DNA of 64,000 bases, taken from contig JANFOE010000193.1 of the NCBI GenBank assembly GCA_025667525.1, positions 1,302,001-1,366,000 on the forward strand, in the 5' to 3' direction. Shown here piece after piece: positions 11,796 to 23,400 of this stretch (position 1 is the first letter of the stretch; each line of letters begins with the position of its first letter). This stretch comes from Glebionis coronaria (Eukaryota; Streptophyta; Magnoliopsida; Asterales; Asteraceae). A program made the position numbers and the translations under genes. The notes beneath the pieces are model-generated. The model searched no databases. It was not told where the DNA came from and saw only the letters and a list, made by a program, of their open reading frames with translations.

Positions 11796-11828
11796 TATAA
11801 ATACCCTCCTAATGTGTCATTAGGAGGG
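11796..11828 (+). promoter_or_regulatory. TATA box followed by a perfect 11-bp hairpin (5' LTR of E2)
   Basis: TATAAATA at 11796-11803, then CCCTCCTAATG (11804-11814), TGT, CATTAGGAGGG (11818-11828). The stem is perfect and also perfect in the other LTR (32921-32953). The expected start of transcription falls within or just after it, so the hairpin either is DNA structure in the promoter or forms the 5' end of the RNA. Confidence 0.7.
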
Positions 11829-12384
11829 TGGTTAGTTTTTAGTTTTTAATAGTATAGTTAATTTCAAGTGTGTTTTTAATTCTCTCTACTTTTCCTTTCA
11901 AACTTATTAATCTTTACATTAATCTTGTAATCTTTTGATATTAATCTTTAATCAATCAAGCTTATTTCCTTAATTCTCATTCTACCTTTCTTAATCTTTT
12001 ACTTAATCTTGATAATCATGTAGTTTTATCTTAATCTTGTTGATGATTAGATTGTGTAGTTATTTGGTTGTGCTTATTAAATTGGTGATTTTATAAAGTT
12101 TTTAGATCATAGTGCTTATTCTCTTAATTTTTTTGATTAATAGTTCTTAAAAATTAGTAGCTTTTGATAAGTTTAAGTTTTTATAAAAAGTGCTTTTTTA
12201 TTTCTAACTTATTTTATGTTTAAAAGTTTTTAAATTTTAGCTTATTCTCCTTTTTCTAAAAACAATTTGGTTTAGCTTTTGGTAAAGTGCTTATTGATTT
12301 TTGGCTTATATTTGCTTTTTGCTAAGTTTGTGTTCCGAAATCTGTCAAAACCCCTTTATTCCAAATAGTCAACATTCCCCATTA

Positions 12385-12862
12385 TTCCGGATAAGTTGCT
12401 GGAAAGTATTCCGGATAAGCTGTTAGAACATTATTCCGGATAAGACAAAGTTTGGGAATCCGGATAAGCTGCACAACAAAATTATTCCGGATAAGGTCTC
12501 GTGGAGTATTCCGGATAAGTACTTAACCTAGAATTCCGGATAAGAAGACGGAGATATTCAGGTAAGCGACTTGATTTATTCCGGATAAAGCTTTGGAAGT
12601 TTATTCCGGATAAGGATAGTTTGGTGGATTCCAGATAGCACACCAAAGATTAATCCGGATAAGAGTCTGGAATTTATTTCGGATAGTGTCTATTTGAGAA
12701 TATTCCGGATAAGGTTTCGAAGTCACGTTATTCCGGACAAGCTGTTTAATTTTATTCCGGATAACTTCAAGTACAAACATCTCGGATAAGCTGCATTTCA
12801 TTTTTCCGGATAAGCCACAGTTCTTCATTCCGGATAACATTCCGGATTATATTCTGGATAAG
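12385..12862 (+). repeat. Array of TTCCGGATAAG sites, 24-25-bp period (5' LTR of E2)
   Basis: About 20 copies of an 11-bp core, TTCCGGATAAG or one to three changes from it, start at 12385, 12409, 12434, 12458, 12485, 12509, 12534, 12557, 12579, 12604, 12629, 12653, 12677, 12703, 12731, 12755, 12780, 12804 and 12828, with the last two at half spacing (12840, 12852). The 13-14 bases between cores are not alike. GATAAG is the plant I-box core and GGATA a known MYB-type site. Possible enhancer; the function is inference. Confidence 0.85.
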
Positions 12863-13168
12863 ATTAAGTATTTCCAGTTTTTAAATTTTAATTTTTCCCG
12901 CCTTTTTACTTAGAATAATTCTAACTTGTCTTGTCTTAGTTTAATATTTGAAGTTTAAATTTTTATAAGTTTTGGTCATTTACTTTTCAACTTTTAAAGC
13001 TTTCATCTTTATTTACTCAACGACAATTTCATTTTTAGTTTAAAATAGATAATCAAAACCCTTTTTATTGTCCACCAAGAACGACTGAGTCACAATAATT
13101 AACGGTAATCAATTCGAAAAGACTTGGAACGGAATTATTTTATACTTGGCCAAAACCCTTGTATTAAA

Positions 13169-13181
13169 TGGCGCCGCTGCC
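13169..13181 (+). promoter_or_regulatory. E2 primer-binding site
   Basis: TGGCGCCGCTGCC two bases after the LTR. It matches, with one base changed, the complement of the 3' end of plant tRNA-Asp as I know it (TGGCGCCGTTGCC), the usual Athila primer. The same variant is used by E3 (24601-24589) and E4 (44405-44417). Confidence 0.85.
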
Positions 13182-13228
13182 AGCTCTTTTCGTTAAGATT
13201 AACGGTTTTAAGTGAGAGACGCGTTGGA

Positions 13229-13262
13229 TTTTGGGATCCGTTCACTTTTGAACGTTATTTTC
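13229..13262 (+). other. Leader block shared by E2 and E3
   Basis: TTTTGGGATCCGTTCA, a four-base loop, TGAACGTTATTTT. The E3 leader (complement of about 24510-24540) has the same two arms with a different loop (TTTGG), so the stem CGTTCA/TGAACG is kept while the loop changes. Candidate dimerisation or packaging hairpin; inference. Confidence 0.6.
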
Positions 13263-13383
13263 CTTACTTTAAAATTTTTAAAAATCCTTAAAAATAAAAA
13301 ATTTTCAAAAATACAAAAAAATAGAAAAACATAAAAAAAACCAAAAATATTTCTTGTATATTTTTCTTCTTTTGTAGGTGTGC

Positions 13384-15742
13384 ATGCGTACTCGTGCTCG
13401 TAAGAAGAAAGTAGCTCAAGCCGAAGTCATTACTCCACCTATTGTCACCATGGACAATCAACCAATGATCGAGCTTTTGCAATCGCACGTAGAGGGCAAC
13501 ACCGATGCTATTGTCATACCCGAGATTGGAGCCAACAACTTTGAGCTCAAATCCGACTTCATTCAAATGGTCTCTGCTCAACCTTTCTTGGGGCGTTCAC
13601 TTGATGATCCTCATGACCACATAAAAAGGTTTCTTCAACTCACCAATATGGTTAAGTACAATGGGGTATCACAAGAAGTGATTCGCTTGCAACTCTTTCC
13701 TTTCTCTTTAGAGGGACAAGCCCGTAATTGGCTTGATAAGGAACCGCCACAAAGTATTCTTACGTGGACGGATTTAGAGACCAAGTTTATTAACTACTTT
13801 TTCCCACCCTCACGTACTACCGCTTTGCAGAATGAAATCATTACATTTGAACAAAAGTACGGTGAGACATTTAGTGAATCCTGGAACTGTTTTAAGGAAC
13901 TTTTAAGAAAGTGTCCACAACATGGTTTAACAAAAGTACATCAAATCACTAAGTAGTGCCTCGGGGGGGTAATATTTTGGTTAAGTCTTCTAATGCTGCA
14001 TGGGACATTATTAAGAACAAATCTAGAGTGTCAACCAAAAGTGTTCGGACTAATGTGGCTAGTGCTAGCACTAGTGAGAGCGACAAGAGAATTGATAAGC
14101 TTACTTCGCTTGTTGAATCACTTGCTCTCCAAACCGCCAACAACACCAAAGCTATCAATGCCCAAGTTAATGTTTTGAGTCAATCATGTGAAATATGCGA
14201 GGGATCTCACTCATACACCGATTGTCCTTCGAGTCATGACAATCCGAAAAATGTGTATGCCGCCAACGGTAACTATTCGACGGGAGGCTATCAAGCACGT
14301 CCTCAAGGTGACCGCAATTTGCTCAGCTATCGCTCAAACAACTTTCTTTCACCCCCCGATTTCCCACCACAAAACCCAAACAACCTCAATCGCAACAATC
14401 AAAATCAACCTCGTTCTCCAAATCAATATCAAAACCAAAGAAACCATATCCACCTCAAAGAAACAACCAAGTTTACCAACAACCCGCTTATCAACCACCT
14501 GCCTACCATGCTCCTCCTCCCAACCAACCCACCGCATTACACCAAGACGTTGAAACTTACATAAGGACTAATGATGCGATAGTGCAGAATCTTCATCGGG
14601 AAATGGCCAACATGAAAGAAGATATGGTGAAACAAGGAAACGATCTTCGAGTCGATATGCGAAACACTTCGGCAAGTCAAACGAATGACTTAAGGAACAT
14701 GATGGCTAGTTTCTTCCCAAGTAATCAAGCCTCTGGTTCGGGTTCTCTTCCGAGTAACACCGTTGCTAATCCTAGAGGGGAGATGAAAGCAATCACCATT
14801 CGCAGTGGAAAAGGTTTAAAGGAACCTAAGCTTCCTACACCAACACCGGTGATTGTGACAAAGGAAAACGAGTCTCCTTCTCCAGTTCCTCCACCTTCTA
14901 TTTCTCCAACACCTCCAACTTCTCCTTATCCAATTCCACCACCTTCTACTTCCACCCCTCCACCACCCAAGGATGTGATTGAGAATTCTATCCCAAAGCC
15001 TTCATCTCAACTCAATATACGTTATCCTTCAAGGTTGAGGAAAGAGAAATTGAAGAACAAGGATGATATTCAGGTTTCTAACTTTCTCAAAATGTTTAAA
15101 CAACTGAATTTCAATATCTCCTTTGCTGAGGCTCTCGCTCATATGCCAAAATATGCTAAAATGTTTAAAGATCTTCTTAGTGATAAGGAGAAACTCCTCG
15201 ATATTGCTCAAACCCAACTTAATGAGAATTGCTCCGCAGTACTCTTAAAGAAATTACCAACCAAACATGGTGATCCGGGTCGTTTCTTGATTCCTTGCAA
15301 TTTCCCTAGGGTAGAGAATTGTATGGCCCTAGCCGATCTAGGTGCTTGTATCAACTTAATGCCATTAAGTGTGTGGAAACAATTATCTCTACCCGAGCTA
15401 GTCCCCACACGAATGACTTTGGAATTAGCGAACCGTACGGTTGCTTATCCAGTGGGGATAGCCGAATACGTCTTCGTTGGTGTCGACAAATTCACCTTTC
15501 CGACGGATTTTGTTGTCGTTGATTACGAGATGGACCCCCATGTTCCATTAATCGTTGGACGTCCATTCTTGAGGACCGGTCGCACTCTCATTGATGTAGC
15601 CGCGGGCGAATTAATCATGAGAGTTGGTGACGATAAAATCGTCTTCAACATGGGTAACCTTTCTAAGCAGCCTTCTAAAAACGAGAGGGTTAATTTCATT
15701 GATGTTCTTGATGAGGCTTGTGAAGAACATTTCAAAGACGCT
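13384..15742 (+). pseudogene. gag: E2 gag-protease (broken)
   Basis: Start ATG at 13384 (MRTRARKKK), matching the M-x-T-R start of E3. The gag domain (FIQMVSAQPFLGR ... LLRKCPQHG) is in the first frame to a stop at 13954. About 20-30 codons present in E3 are missing there, and the sequence resumes at 13967 (GGNILVKSSNAAW). The zinc knuckle CEICEGSHSYTDC is near 14186-14224. A frameshift near 14440 leads into the last frame (14582-15745) with a proline-rich linker and the aspartic protease (ALADLGACINLMPLSVW at about 15325, IVGRPFLRTGRTLID at about 15553). The E3 insertion cuts it after FKDA. At least one deletion and one frameshift. Confidence 0.9.
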
Positions 15743-18389
15743 TGAAATGTGGTATAATGCAAGTTCGTTTTCTCAGTTCTTAACCAATAGAAAGTCCAAT
15801 CAATATCAGATTTATAATTGTTCTTGGTTGTTCAAGCTTGCTTGGTAATCTATTGCTAATTCAAACAACACTATTTAAAAATGAAAAATATAAACCTACT
15901 TATATGTAAAACAGATTGCAATTACCATGTTTTTATTCAATTAAGGACAAGGAACTAGTAAGCAAAGCACAAGTAACCAACTAACAAATTTAACAAGAAA
16001 ATGTAACTAATTCAACAATCTAACAAATTTACCAAATTTAACAAACTTTTAACCAACTAGAAAGTGTAACAAATTCCAACAAAATTTCAACTACTTATTT
16101 TTAACCAAATCTAACAAACTTTTTATAAAATTCCTAACTAACTTTTTAACAACTAATTTTTATAGAAGTAAATTCCAAATTTAACAAAGTCTAATTTTAT
16201 AAAAGTAAAAATGAATTTTTATAAAATCTAAATTCCAAAATAACTACAAATTTTATAAAACTGAAATTCCTAAAATCCTACTTTTTGAAATCTGCCACAT
16301 GCACTCATCCTCATTAAAGAAGCCCAAAAGTCTAAATAAGCCCAGTTGGATCAGTCTTATACTCAATCAAATAAGACTGTTACTTTTAACCACTTAGACC
16401 AAAACAAATCGGACTGACATTGTTACCACTACAGTTATAGCTAAATCAACATATTTCACAACTAACAGATTAATACAATTGCAATCAGTAACCCAATATA
16501 TTAAGCTAAGATATTCGTAAAAATTAACATGAGCTTAACCATTACATCCGTCGTTTAGACCGTTGTTGGCGAAGCTTAGCGCTGAGCTAGCTTTAAACGA
16601 AAACCAAACACCAAAAATCTTGATGCGATATCAAAATCTGCTGAAATGAACTCGAACTTGAATCAAAACAAAGCCGATATCAACATCGTCTTCTCGAACT
16701 AATATCGAACTGATCTACTGCTACGTTTCTTCTACTACTTGATTCTTTAATACTTGTCGTGTTCCTTCCGACGATAATCCAGTGATGTCGAAACGAGCTA
16801 GCGAACGAAACTGATTACTAAATTCGCCAAAACTATACTCATCTTTACTCAACAACTTTATTCCAAAACTGAAAATCAAGTCTGTAGCAATTCGAACAGC
16901 AACCTTCTCGAAAATAGAACAAACTGCAGCTACAGGAACTGAACCTAACTACTAACTGATCTTTTCAACGAACTAAACTGATTCATCACTCAACCGAAAC
17001 TCAACTTCACAAGTTTAACTAACCTACATATCCTCATCTCATCATCAGAAGTCTAGTCAAACAGTGGAAAATTCATCTAATAATTCGAATCAAAATAGCA
17101 CTTCACTTCGCCATAACAGACATCAGAACGACTCATATAACATCACGGATAACAGCCAGGTTCATCACTAGGACAGGAAATGAAGCAATATGCAGAACTT
17201 GAAAAGAATTAAGAAGGATTTGAGATGAAAACTGAATTCGCATTAATGAAGGAATTTGTTATAAACGGTTATGTCTAACCGAATCTCTCTAACAAACTAA
17301 CTGCTACAAGTGTACGTGAAAACTGTGTGTGTAGATACACACAGTTATAACGAGAGAAAAGTGAAGTAACCTATCTACTATGTGTGTGTGAAATTCATAC
17401 TCAAGTCTACGTACAAATGAAAGAACATGCAGATATATATAGGCTAAGATAATGAGCAGGGGTAAAATTGATGAGCTGCTGTGTCCAATGGGAGCTCGCC
17501 ACGTGTCATGTGATGGTAGGAGTATTACAAGTTTGATCCGGATTAAAGTGTTCTATAAATGTGATTGGATGAGTGGATGTTTAAATTGGGATTCGGTGGA
17601 GTTTATTACAGGGAAAGTGGGATATGTGGGGCTCGGTTAATAAATGGGAAGTACTAATGCTGAAGTATTCGTCTATTGCTATCTTGATGAAGCTATGATT
17701 GCCATTTGTGGTGTTAATGGGATTCAATATAATGCGTAATAAATGGCTGATGGATCCTCGGTCCATTGACTTATTAATTCCAATTAATTGCTGGTGGAAT
17801 GTTGATCATTAACTGCTCCAATTGATTGATCCACCATAACTGCCTTTGATTGTTTGATCCGTGTGACATGTTTTCTGGACTTCTCATTGGCTAATAACAA
17901 AAGTCTTGGATCATTAACTTTGAGTAATGGCAGAAATGCCCCTTAAATTTGGCAGTTTTGTTGATTCTTGTTAATGCTTTTAAAAACTTGTCTTCTACAG
18001 CCCTTCGTCTTCATGAATAAGCATATTTAGTCCTTCCACTTGCATTTTTGAACATTTAAACCCTTTGACTTTGTTGACTTCATTATTGACCATGTTTAAC
18101 TTTGATCTTGACTATGGCAAATGTGCACTTTTGGTCCTTCATCTTCGAAATGTTGTCAAGATAGGTCCTTGTTCTTCAAAGTCTTGTCACTCCTGATCCT
18201 TCTTTGTCTTTTTCATCCATTTGAGCTTGATTTTTCCTTGTTTGCTTGAAAATGTATCCTTTTACCTACACAAGTGTACACAAACACAAACATACCACAT
18301 AATACTGTTTTTTGCAAGATAAATCGGTATTTTGCTTCATGTTTTAGGGTTATTTGTTGATAAAAGGATATGAGTTTAAGCTCATATCA
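15743..18389 (-). repeat. E3 3' LTR
   Basis: Same as 24604-27250 except for about eight single-base differences that I saw by eye (for example 16380, 16750, 17316, 17398). On the minus strand it starts TGATATGAG with the stem GATATGAG/CTCATATC (18367-18388). TATA-like TATATATA at 17434-17441. A 10-bp inverted repeat AACTGTGTGT/ACACACAGTT (17321-17346) lies about 90 bases into the presumed transcript. GGTCC-containing repeats at 18130-18200. Confidence 0.95.
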
Positions 18390-20440
18390 AATTCCCCTAC
18401 ACTTGAGCATTGTCATGTCCTCATGCAATATTATATTTCAAGGCTCAAAATTTACATTTCTCTCATAATTAATCCACCTTGGCCATATGAGATGCATCTA
18501 CGCTACTCTAAACTAAATGATGCATGATTTTAACTTTTAATAATGCAATGAATCAAAATACAATTCTATCTATATCTTTTTGATATTTTCTTGAAATGGT
18601 TTTGATGGAAATAACTCATAAAGAACTCAATGACTTGGATTAGGGCTTGGGTACCATGGACATTTATCACCCTCAAGTTTCACTTTCCCCATACCAAGCT
18701 TAAAAATGGGATCATTGCATTCACAAGTAAAAAGTGCATCAACTTATTCATGACAATTAAATGTGGAACCGGTTATTATTTGAGAAAATTGCTTGGAGGC
18801 AAATTTGTCATTTACCAAGCGTGAAATATAAGAAGTGTAAAATCCAAAAATAAGGAAGCACGGTTTTAATCCTAAGTAATCCTCTCATCCATTACTTGAA
18901 AAACCGCTCACAATTAATATAAGTCCGTATTAAGAGTAATAAGTCATTCGCCTTATGTGTAAAATCCTCATGTCATGCTTTCATAAGTAGCTACACACTC
19001 GCTAAGGAAAGAAAAATAAAACTCACGCAATAATTTACATCCGCATCTTTTTGAGATTTTGGATCTTCAACCCCGCAACCCGTCAAGGTAATATTGGATT
19101 GGAGCAATCTATTGAATCCCCGCAACCCGTCAAGGTAATATTGGAACTCAATAGTCACTATAATTAACACCACACTGCCCCTCTTGGGAGTCTTGCATTA
19201 TTTTTTATTTTTTTTCTTTTTTTTCTAGCCACTCATTTTTTTTTATAAGCCGCTCTTATTTTTCTTTATTCCTCACCAAGAAATTTGCAAAGAAGAAAAG
19301 GAAAAACACCCGCTAAATATGGAGCATGACATAAGTCTAGTACACATAAAACGTGCTAACTTAGAATCTTAAGACGTACTCATATCAACCATAAATGATT
19401 AGCCAAAAATGCATAAGAGATTACGAACCAATTAAAACCGTACTTGATTATTTATTAACGTTTATATACAAGCGAAGAAAATAGAGGTCAAGAAGAGAAG
19501 GGTTTAGCCACAAGTAATTGCCATGAAGTCTATCTAGCCCTTTTACACTTGCTTCAACTCTATCATTTCCCATTCTCCACAAATTTAAAATTTCAAAGAA
19601 TGAAATTGGTGGAAGCTTAGCCTAATAGACCAATGAAGGACTACATGGTTAAGGATACTAGCTAGAGAATGCTAAAATAAGCAAACTCGGGTTGAGTCAA
19701 AATATCCATGGCGGGCCTAATATGTCAAAGAAGTCTAAATTTGTTAAAACCATGTTTTATTATATTTTTCTCTTTTTATATATTTTGGATGAAAAATAAA
19801 AGAAAGAAATATATACAATACAAATGTGTTATGCAAATGAAAAATGATTGATGCAAAAATTATGAATGCATATTTTTGGTGGCCAAAGTAGATCAAAAAT
19901 TCGAAAAATGTTGAAAAATCAATTTTCCTGTTATCATGCAAGACAATGACAAGTTCTAGGTAAGGTCACTTCGATAGAAGACCCCCCTACACTTAAGCTA
20001 AACATTGTCCTCAATGTTTAAGAGCATGGAAGTATAAAAACTTCCCCTACACTTATGACAATGAATAGACTTTGCTTAACCCAAGTTAAGGAAAGGACTA
20101 CTATTAGTGAAATCATGTTTAAGCACAAGGTGTCAATGAAAAATCACTAAAGTAACGAAGTGAACCGGATACAAGGGCCTCCTCCATAAGCTCCAAAGCA
20201 TGAGATGAGTGAGCAACCCTACAAACAATCAAGAAGACAAAGGAAGGTCTCCCCTACACTTATCTCCAAATCTATGCCTTTATTTGTAACCTACAACACT
20301 CTAAACCTAGTTATACGATGCTTGAGTTAATGAGTCTCTAGCTCGACTCGTCCTACACTTAAAAGTGTCTAAAACCTATCATGGAGAAGAAAATGTTTGC
20401 CTTTGTAAGAAAAATCTCCATGATGAGGTAAAACAAGTGT
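18390..20440 (-). other. E3 3' untranslated region with polypurine tract
   Basis: Between the ORF end and the 3' LTR. The polypurine tract is the complement of 18390-18402 (AGTGTAGGGGAATT just before the LTR). The conserved hairpin AAACATTGAGGACAATGTTT is the complement of 20000-20019, and further GTGTAGGGG motifs lie at 19982-19996, 20042-20055 and near 20250. A 28-bp direct repeat (CCCCGCAACCCGTC ...) occurs at 19071-19098 and 19118-19145. No gene seen. Confidence 0.8.
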
Positions 20441-23400
20441 TCATTTACCAAAACTCCATAAATATCCACCAGGATCAAATACATAATTACCCTCCCACTT
20501 ATAACACAATTCAACAACTAGCTTCCCAAGCAATGGTGAAAAGAATGAGGTGTAATTCTCTAAAATGATTTCCCATATGTTCTTCCCAAGGTGATAGGGT
20601 AAAGCTCTCAAATCTTTCACAAGGTTTCCTTTTATTGCATCAGGTGGATACTGAGATGGTTTAGCAAGCTCTATGCCAGGATCAAAAATCCGTTCCTTGA
20701 TGGGAAAACAACAAGTGTTGGTTGCCTTAGAAGATTCTCCTTTGTAGTTCACATGGTGAGAGAAAGGTTGTGAAGGCATGGGTAACAACAAGCTCTTGGA
20801 AGGAACCATCATGACTTGTTTTCCTTTATCACTTTGAAAGGTTGAGATGGGCAAGGAAAAGGATAAAGGATCTTCATGCAATAGAGATTCTAAATAGAGT
20901 ATGTCCCCCTCCTCATCAAAATATCCAAGAGTATACTCAAAAGGTATATCCACCTCTAAAAACTCATCAATCTCATCAATGATAGAATCCTCCTCATCAC
21001 CATAAACATCATAGATAGGTCTATCAAAGATTGGTGATTCCTCAAAACCCAAAGAAGTATGATCATCAACAAATGGAGAGTCACAAGTAAAAATCTCATC
21101 ATCACTATAGTCATCATATATTGGTGTATCACAAAGAAGAGATTCTTCATCACTAAAATCCGCATGAATATCATCATTATCATGGAAAAGTGGATTGTCA
21201 TATGGGGTTTCACCAAGGTTTAGCTCTTGAGGTTCATAAAAATCCAAGGATGAAGTAATAGAAGCTATGGTCTCAACATATGGAGGATCATAATTACCAC
21301 TTGTGTAAGCTTCATGAAAATATTCACCACAAACTTCATCAAGGATATCAACTTGATTTACCTCCTTATCAATAACATCAATATGCTTCACGGTCTCGTG
21401 TTCATTGGATTTCTTAGACAACTTCCCCGTGTTAAACACAACTCTTTCATCTCCTACCCGCATTATGAGTTCACCTTCCGCCACATCTATTAGAGTTCGA
21501 CCGGTTCTCAAAAATGGCCTACCAACAATCAAAGGAACTCTCGGATCCATATCATAGTCAACTACCACAAAATCCGCGGGAAAAGTAAATCTATCAACCC
21601 CAACAAAAACATCCTCCGCAATTCCCACCGGATAAGCTATAGTACGGTTGGCCAACTCAAGAGTCATCTTAGTAGGAGTGAGCTCGGGAAGTGAAAGTCT
21701 CTTCCAAACCGATAATGGCATAAGATTTATGCTTGCTCCTAAATCCGCTAAAGCCATACAATTTTCCACCCCTGGGAAATTGCAAGGAATCAAAAACCTC
21801 CCAGGATCTCCAAGCTTAGTAGGCAACTTCTTAAGCAAAACCGCGGAGCAATTTTCATTCAATGAAGCATTAGGCAAATCCACCAATCTTTCCTTGTTAG
21901 AAAGCAAGTCCTTAATCATCTTAGCAAACTTAGGCATATTGGCTAAGGCTTCCGCAAAGGAGATATTGATGTTAAGTTGCTTGAACATCCTCAAAAAGTT
22001 AGAAACTTGGATATCATCCTTGTTCTTAAGCTTTTCTTTTCTCAATCTTGAGGGATAAGGAAGACTTGGTTTTGGTTGTGGTTGAGGTGTGGATGAAGGA
22101 TTTTCCTTATTGAGTGTTTCATGAATAGGCTTTGAAATTGGAGAAATGGGAGCATTTTGAGGTGGTGAAGTAGAGGTAGAAGGCTTGTCACAAGTAGGAG
22201 CACAAGTGGGTTGAACAATAGTAGGTTTAGGAGGTGAAGGATCCTTTGTTGTTGTTCCACTCCTTGTTGTAATAGCATTGACATTGGCCCTAGGGTTTGT
22301 TTGTGTGTTAGAAGGTAAAGCCCCTTGTGGTCTTTGAGTTACCGCCACTAAAACCCTATTGATTTGTTCCTCCATTGTACGTTTCATTTGGTCATTCATT
22401 CTCTTCTCAATTTCACGCATTTTCTTGTCAACATACTCTTGAGTCTCTTGCATCCCATATCCTTGAGTTGGATTTTGAGGGTAAGCTTGATTTGGTATTG
22501 GAGCATATGCTTGATTGGGGATAAATGGAAGTGGTTGATTAAATCCTTGTTGTGGTGGATAAAAGGTATTTGCTTGGGGTTGAAATTGATTGGGTGCCTT
22601 GTAGTTATTTCCTTGGTATGGTGGTCTTTGCCCTTGATTCCTTGGTAAAATTTGAGGAGTATTTTGTGGAATTTGGGTGGGTGGTTGGGGTGGGAAGCCG
22701 GGTGGAGTAAGGTAATTTTGGGATTTGTAAGAAAGGTTATTTGGATTGATGTTAGGCTTGAAGTGTTCACGATGTTCCTCTTGATAAGCATAGCATTCCC
22801 CTTGATACCCTTGCACCTTATCACATTGTTCATAAGAGTGGGGGCCTCCACAAGTAACACAAGAAATGGTGATGGCATTCACATTATTTGAGGAATTGTT
22901 CAATGTCATGCTCTTAAAATCTTGAATCATGCCTTGAGTCATTTCTTGTCCTTGTTTGACTGTTTGAAGGATCTCTTGAAGAATTTGGAGTTCACAAGGT
23001 GTTTGAGAAGTGTTTTGGATAACATGAACTCTTTCTTCAAATGGATCGTTTGTTTGAACCATTGCCTTAGTCTCAATAATGTTTAAAGCCTCATGGTATG
23101 TCTTGAAATGAATACTCCCTCCCGCGGAAGCATTTAGTGAATCTTGGTGGTGAGGTTTAAGGCCATTGTAGAAGGTATTGATTTGGCCTAGATCATCCAT
23201 TCCATGGTTAGGGCATCGCCTCAACAACTCACTATACTCTTCCCAAGCATCACCAAAGGATTGACTAGGTTTTTGTGTAAAGCCCATAATCAAATTCCTC
23301 AAAGCCATAGTCTTTTGTGGAGGAAAGAATTTTTTCAAAAACTTAGTGGTAAAATCATCCCATGTGGTGATACTATCGGGTGGTTGGGTGTCTAACCAAT

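Larger units (their letters stand above)
11353..13166 (+). repeat. E2 5' LTR
   Basis: Begins TAATAAGTGTG and ends CTTGTATTA. Holds a purine-rich U3 (11400-11790), a TATA box at 11796, a hairpin directly after it, a long AT-rich stretch (11830-12340), and a remarkable periodic array of TTCCGGATAAG sites (12385-12862). Same length as the 3' LTR at 32478-34291. Confidence 0.95.

Noticed and set aside
12601..12840. 79-codon minus ORF in the E2 array (also 33726-33965)
   Set aside because: By-product of the 24-bp periodic repeat, a multiple of three.
12385..12862. CRISPR-like array (short core, unlike spacers of equal length)
   Set aside because: Plant retrotransposon LTR context, 11-bp degenerate cores and 13-14-bp spacers, no cas genes. 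The resemblance is only in layout.
17452..17640. 62-codon ORF repeated at 26313-26501
   Set aside because: Identical only because the E3 LTRs are nearly identical; no coding features.
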